Program-made: the position numbers and the translations under genes | NCBI GenBank assembly: GCA_003519485.1 | Contig: DOWQ01000104.1 | Coordinates: 1-6,833, forward strand | Length of the DNA stretch: 6,833 nucleotides | Direction: 5' to 3' | Origin: Streptomyces sp. | Lineage (GTDB): Bacteria; Actinomycetota; Actinomycetes; Streptomycetales; Streptomycetaceae | The notes under the pieces: generated by a model | The model's input: the letters and a program-made list of their open reading frames with translations, nothing else | Told to the model about the DNA's origin: nothing | Database searches by the model: none | In this document: piece after piece, positions 5,746-6,833 of the stretch | Layout: every line of letters begins with the position of its first letter | How positions within the stretch are numbered: the stretch's first letter is position 1

Positions 5746-6833
5746 ATGGCACAGACGCAGCGCGCTGGGGGCCCGTCGGAATCCGACTCGAACGGCGGCG
5801 GTATGGGTGATGCGCCGGAGCTGTGGGGCAACGGCGGGCTGGTCGGCGACGGCCGGTACCGCCTGACGCACCGTCTCGGGCGCGGCGGCATGGCGGAGGT
5901 CTTCGCCGCCGAGGACGTCCGGCTCGGCCGTACGGTCGCGGTGAAGCTGCTCCGCGCCGATCTCGCCGAGGACCCGGTGTCCAAGGCCCGGTTCACCCGC
6001 GAGGCGCAGTCGGTCGCCGGGCTCAACCACCACGCCGTCGTCGCGGTCTACGACTCCGGTGAGGATGTGATCGGCGGCAACACCGTGCCGTACATCGTCA
6101 TGGAGCTGGTCGAGGGGCGGACGATCCGCGATCTGCTGCTCAACGCCGAGGCGCCGCCGCCCGAGCAGGCGCTGATCATCGTCTCCGGTGTGCTGGAGGC
6201 CCTTGCCTACAGCCATCACCACGGCATCGTGCACCGCGACATCAAGCCCGCCAACGTGATCATCACGCACGGCGGCGCGGTCAAGGTCATGGACTTCGGC
6301 ATCGCCCGCGCCCTGCACGGCGCGGCCAGCACCATGACGCAGACCGGCATGGTCATGGGCACCCCGCAGTACCTCTCGCCCGAGCAGGCGCTCGGCAAGA
6401 CCGTGGACGCCCGCTCCGACCTGTACGCCACCGGCTGCCTGCTCTACGAACTCCTCGCGCTGCGCCCGCCCTTCACCGGCGAGACCCCGCTCTCGGTGGT
6501 CTACCAGCACGTCCAGGACAACCCCGTGCCGCCCTCCCACGTCTCCGACGCGGTGCCGCCGGAACTGGACGGGATCGTGATGCGCTCGCTGGCCAAGGAC
6601 CCGGACGACCGGTTCCAGAGCGCCGAGGAGATGCGCGGACTGGCGCAGTACGCGCTGCAGATGCTCGCCGACCGCGGCGGCCACACCGGCACCTGGGACA
6701 CCGGGGCGGTCACGCACGCCGGCGGCTCCACCCCTGCCATGGGCGTGGGCATGGCCGGTGCGGGCGCGATGCAGCATCCCGGGCACGGCGACACCTCCCA
6801 GATCCCCACCCCGCTGCTCGGCGGGGCCCGGGG
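5746..6833 (+). CDS. Ser/Thr protein kinase (Hanks type), 3'-truncated by window edge
   Basis: The frame is open from ATG 5746 to the window end (362 complete codons). After a Gly/Ser-rich N-terminus, the catalytic domain (about 38-305) is complete: glycine loop GRGGM at 45-49, VAVK lysine K67, helix-C E86, HRDIKPAN with D165, DFG at 183-185, activation-loop T196, T198 and T200, and GTPQYLSPEQALG at 205-217. After about 310 it becomes Gly/Thr/Pro-rich, the usual juxtamembrane linker; a membrane helix and a sensor domain would be expected beyond the window but cannot be seen. The start is preferred over ATG 5803 because GAGGA (5738-5742) precedes it, only three bases away, while 5803 has no ribosome site. 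The activation segment STMTQTGMVMGTPQYLSPEQ nearly matches that of the divergent kinase at 3663-5393, so the two are probably paralogues. It phosphorylates protein Ser/Thr; the targets are unknown. Confidence 0.92.
   Translation, partial: MAQTQRAGGPSESDSNGGGMGDAPELWGNGGLVGDGRYRLTHRLGRGGMAEVFAAEDVRLGRTVAVKLLRADLAEDPVSKARFTREAQSVAGLNHHAVVAVYDSGEDVIGGNTVPYIVMELVEGRTIRDLLLNAEAPPPEQALIIVSGVLEALAYSHHHGIVHRDIKPANVIITHGGAVKVMDFGIARALHGAASTMTQTGMVMGTPQYLSPEQALGKTVDARSDLYATGCLLYELLALRPPFTGETPLSVVYQHVQDNPVPPSHVSDAVPPELDGIVMRSLAKDPDDRFQSAEEMRGLAQYALQMLADRGGHTGTWDTGAVTHAGGSTPAMGVGMAGAGAMQHPGHGDTSQIPTPLLGGAR

Noticed and set aside
5647..6786. A 379-codon minus-strand ORF under the right-hand kinase
   Set aside because: It is the antisense of a complete kinase domain and has a Val/Gly/His/Arg-rich product with no motifs.

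Overview
The window is very GC-rich actinobacterial chromosome and looks like Streptomyces or a close relative. The supporting signs are the strong G/C bias at third codon positions, GTG starts, long stop-free antisense frames, TAnnnT-type -10 boxes just upstream of genes, and a Bpa proteasome activator, which occurs only in actinobacteria that carry a 20S proteasome. It looks like core chromosome. I see no transposase, integrase, tRNA, rRNA or CRISPR array.

Left part, + strand: (1) the C-terminal part of a divergent MoeA-type molybdopterin molybdenumtransferase, entering from outside the window and ending at 858; (2) a two-helix potassium channel with a cytoplasmic TrkA-N/RCK domain (855-1955), whose GTG start overlaps the moeA stop; (3) an NADPH:quinone oxidoreductase of the PIG3/zeta-crystallin type (1983-2972), with a possible leaderless promoter; (4) bpa (3046-3594), the ATP-independent proteasome activator, ending in the C-terminal docking motif GPYL.

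Right part: two Hanks-type Ser/Thr kinases transcribed away from each other from a shared region of about 350 bp. The left one (3663-5393, - strand) is complete: kinase domain, Gly/Pro-rich linker, one transmembrane helix and one divergent PASTA-like extracellular domain. It converges on bpa. The right one (from 5746, + strand) runs off the end of the window and is seen as a full kinase domain plus the start of its linker. The two have nearly the same activation segment and are probably paralogues.

How they fit together: the moeA-like gene and the channel look translationally coupled. The oxidoreductase and bpa each appear to have their own promoter signal. The kinases are a membrane-sensing pair next to a proteasome regulator, but nothing in the sequence proves a functional link. 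I found no convincing undescribed system. The points most worth a second look are the altered active-site positions of the MoeA-like protein, the single cysteine-containing PASTA-like domain, a short kinase-like in-frame fragment in the divergent intergenic region, and an inverted-repeat-rich leader in front of the second kinase.
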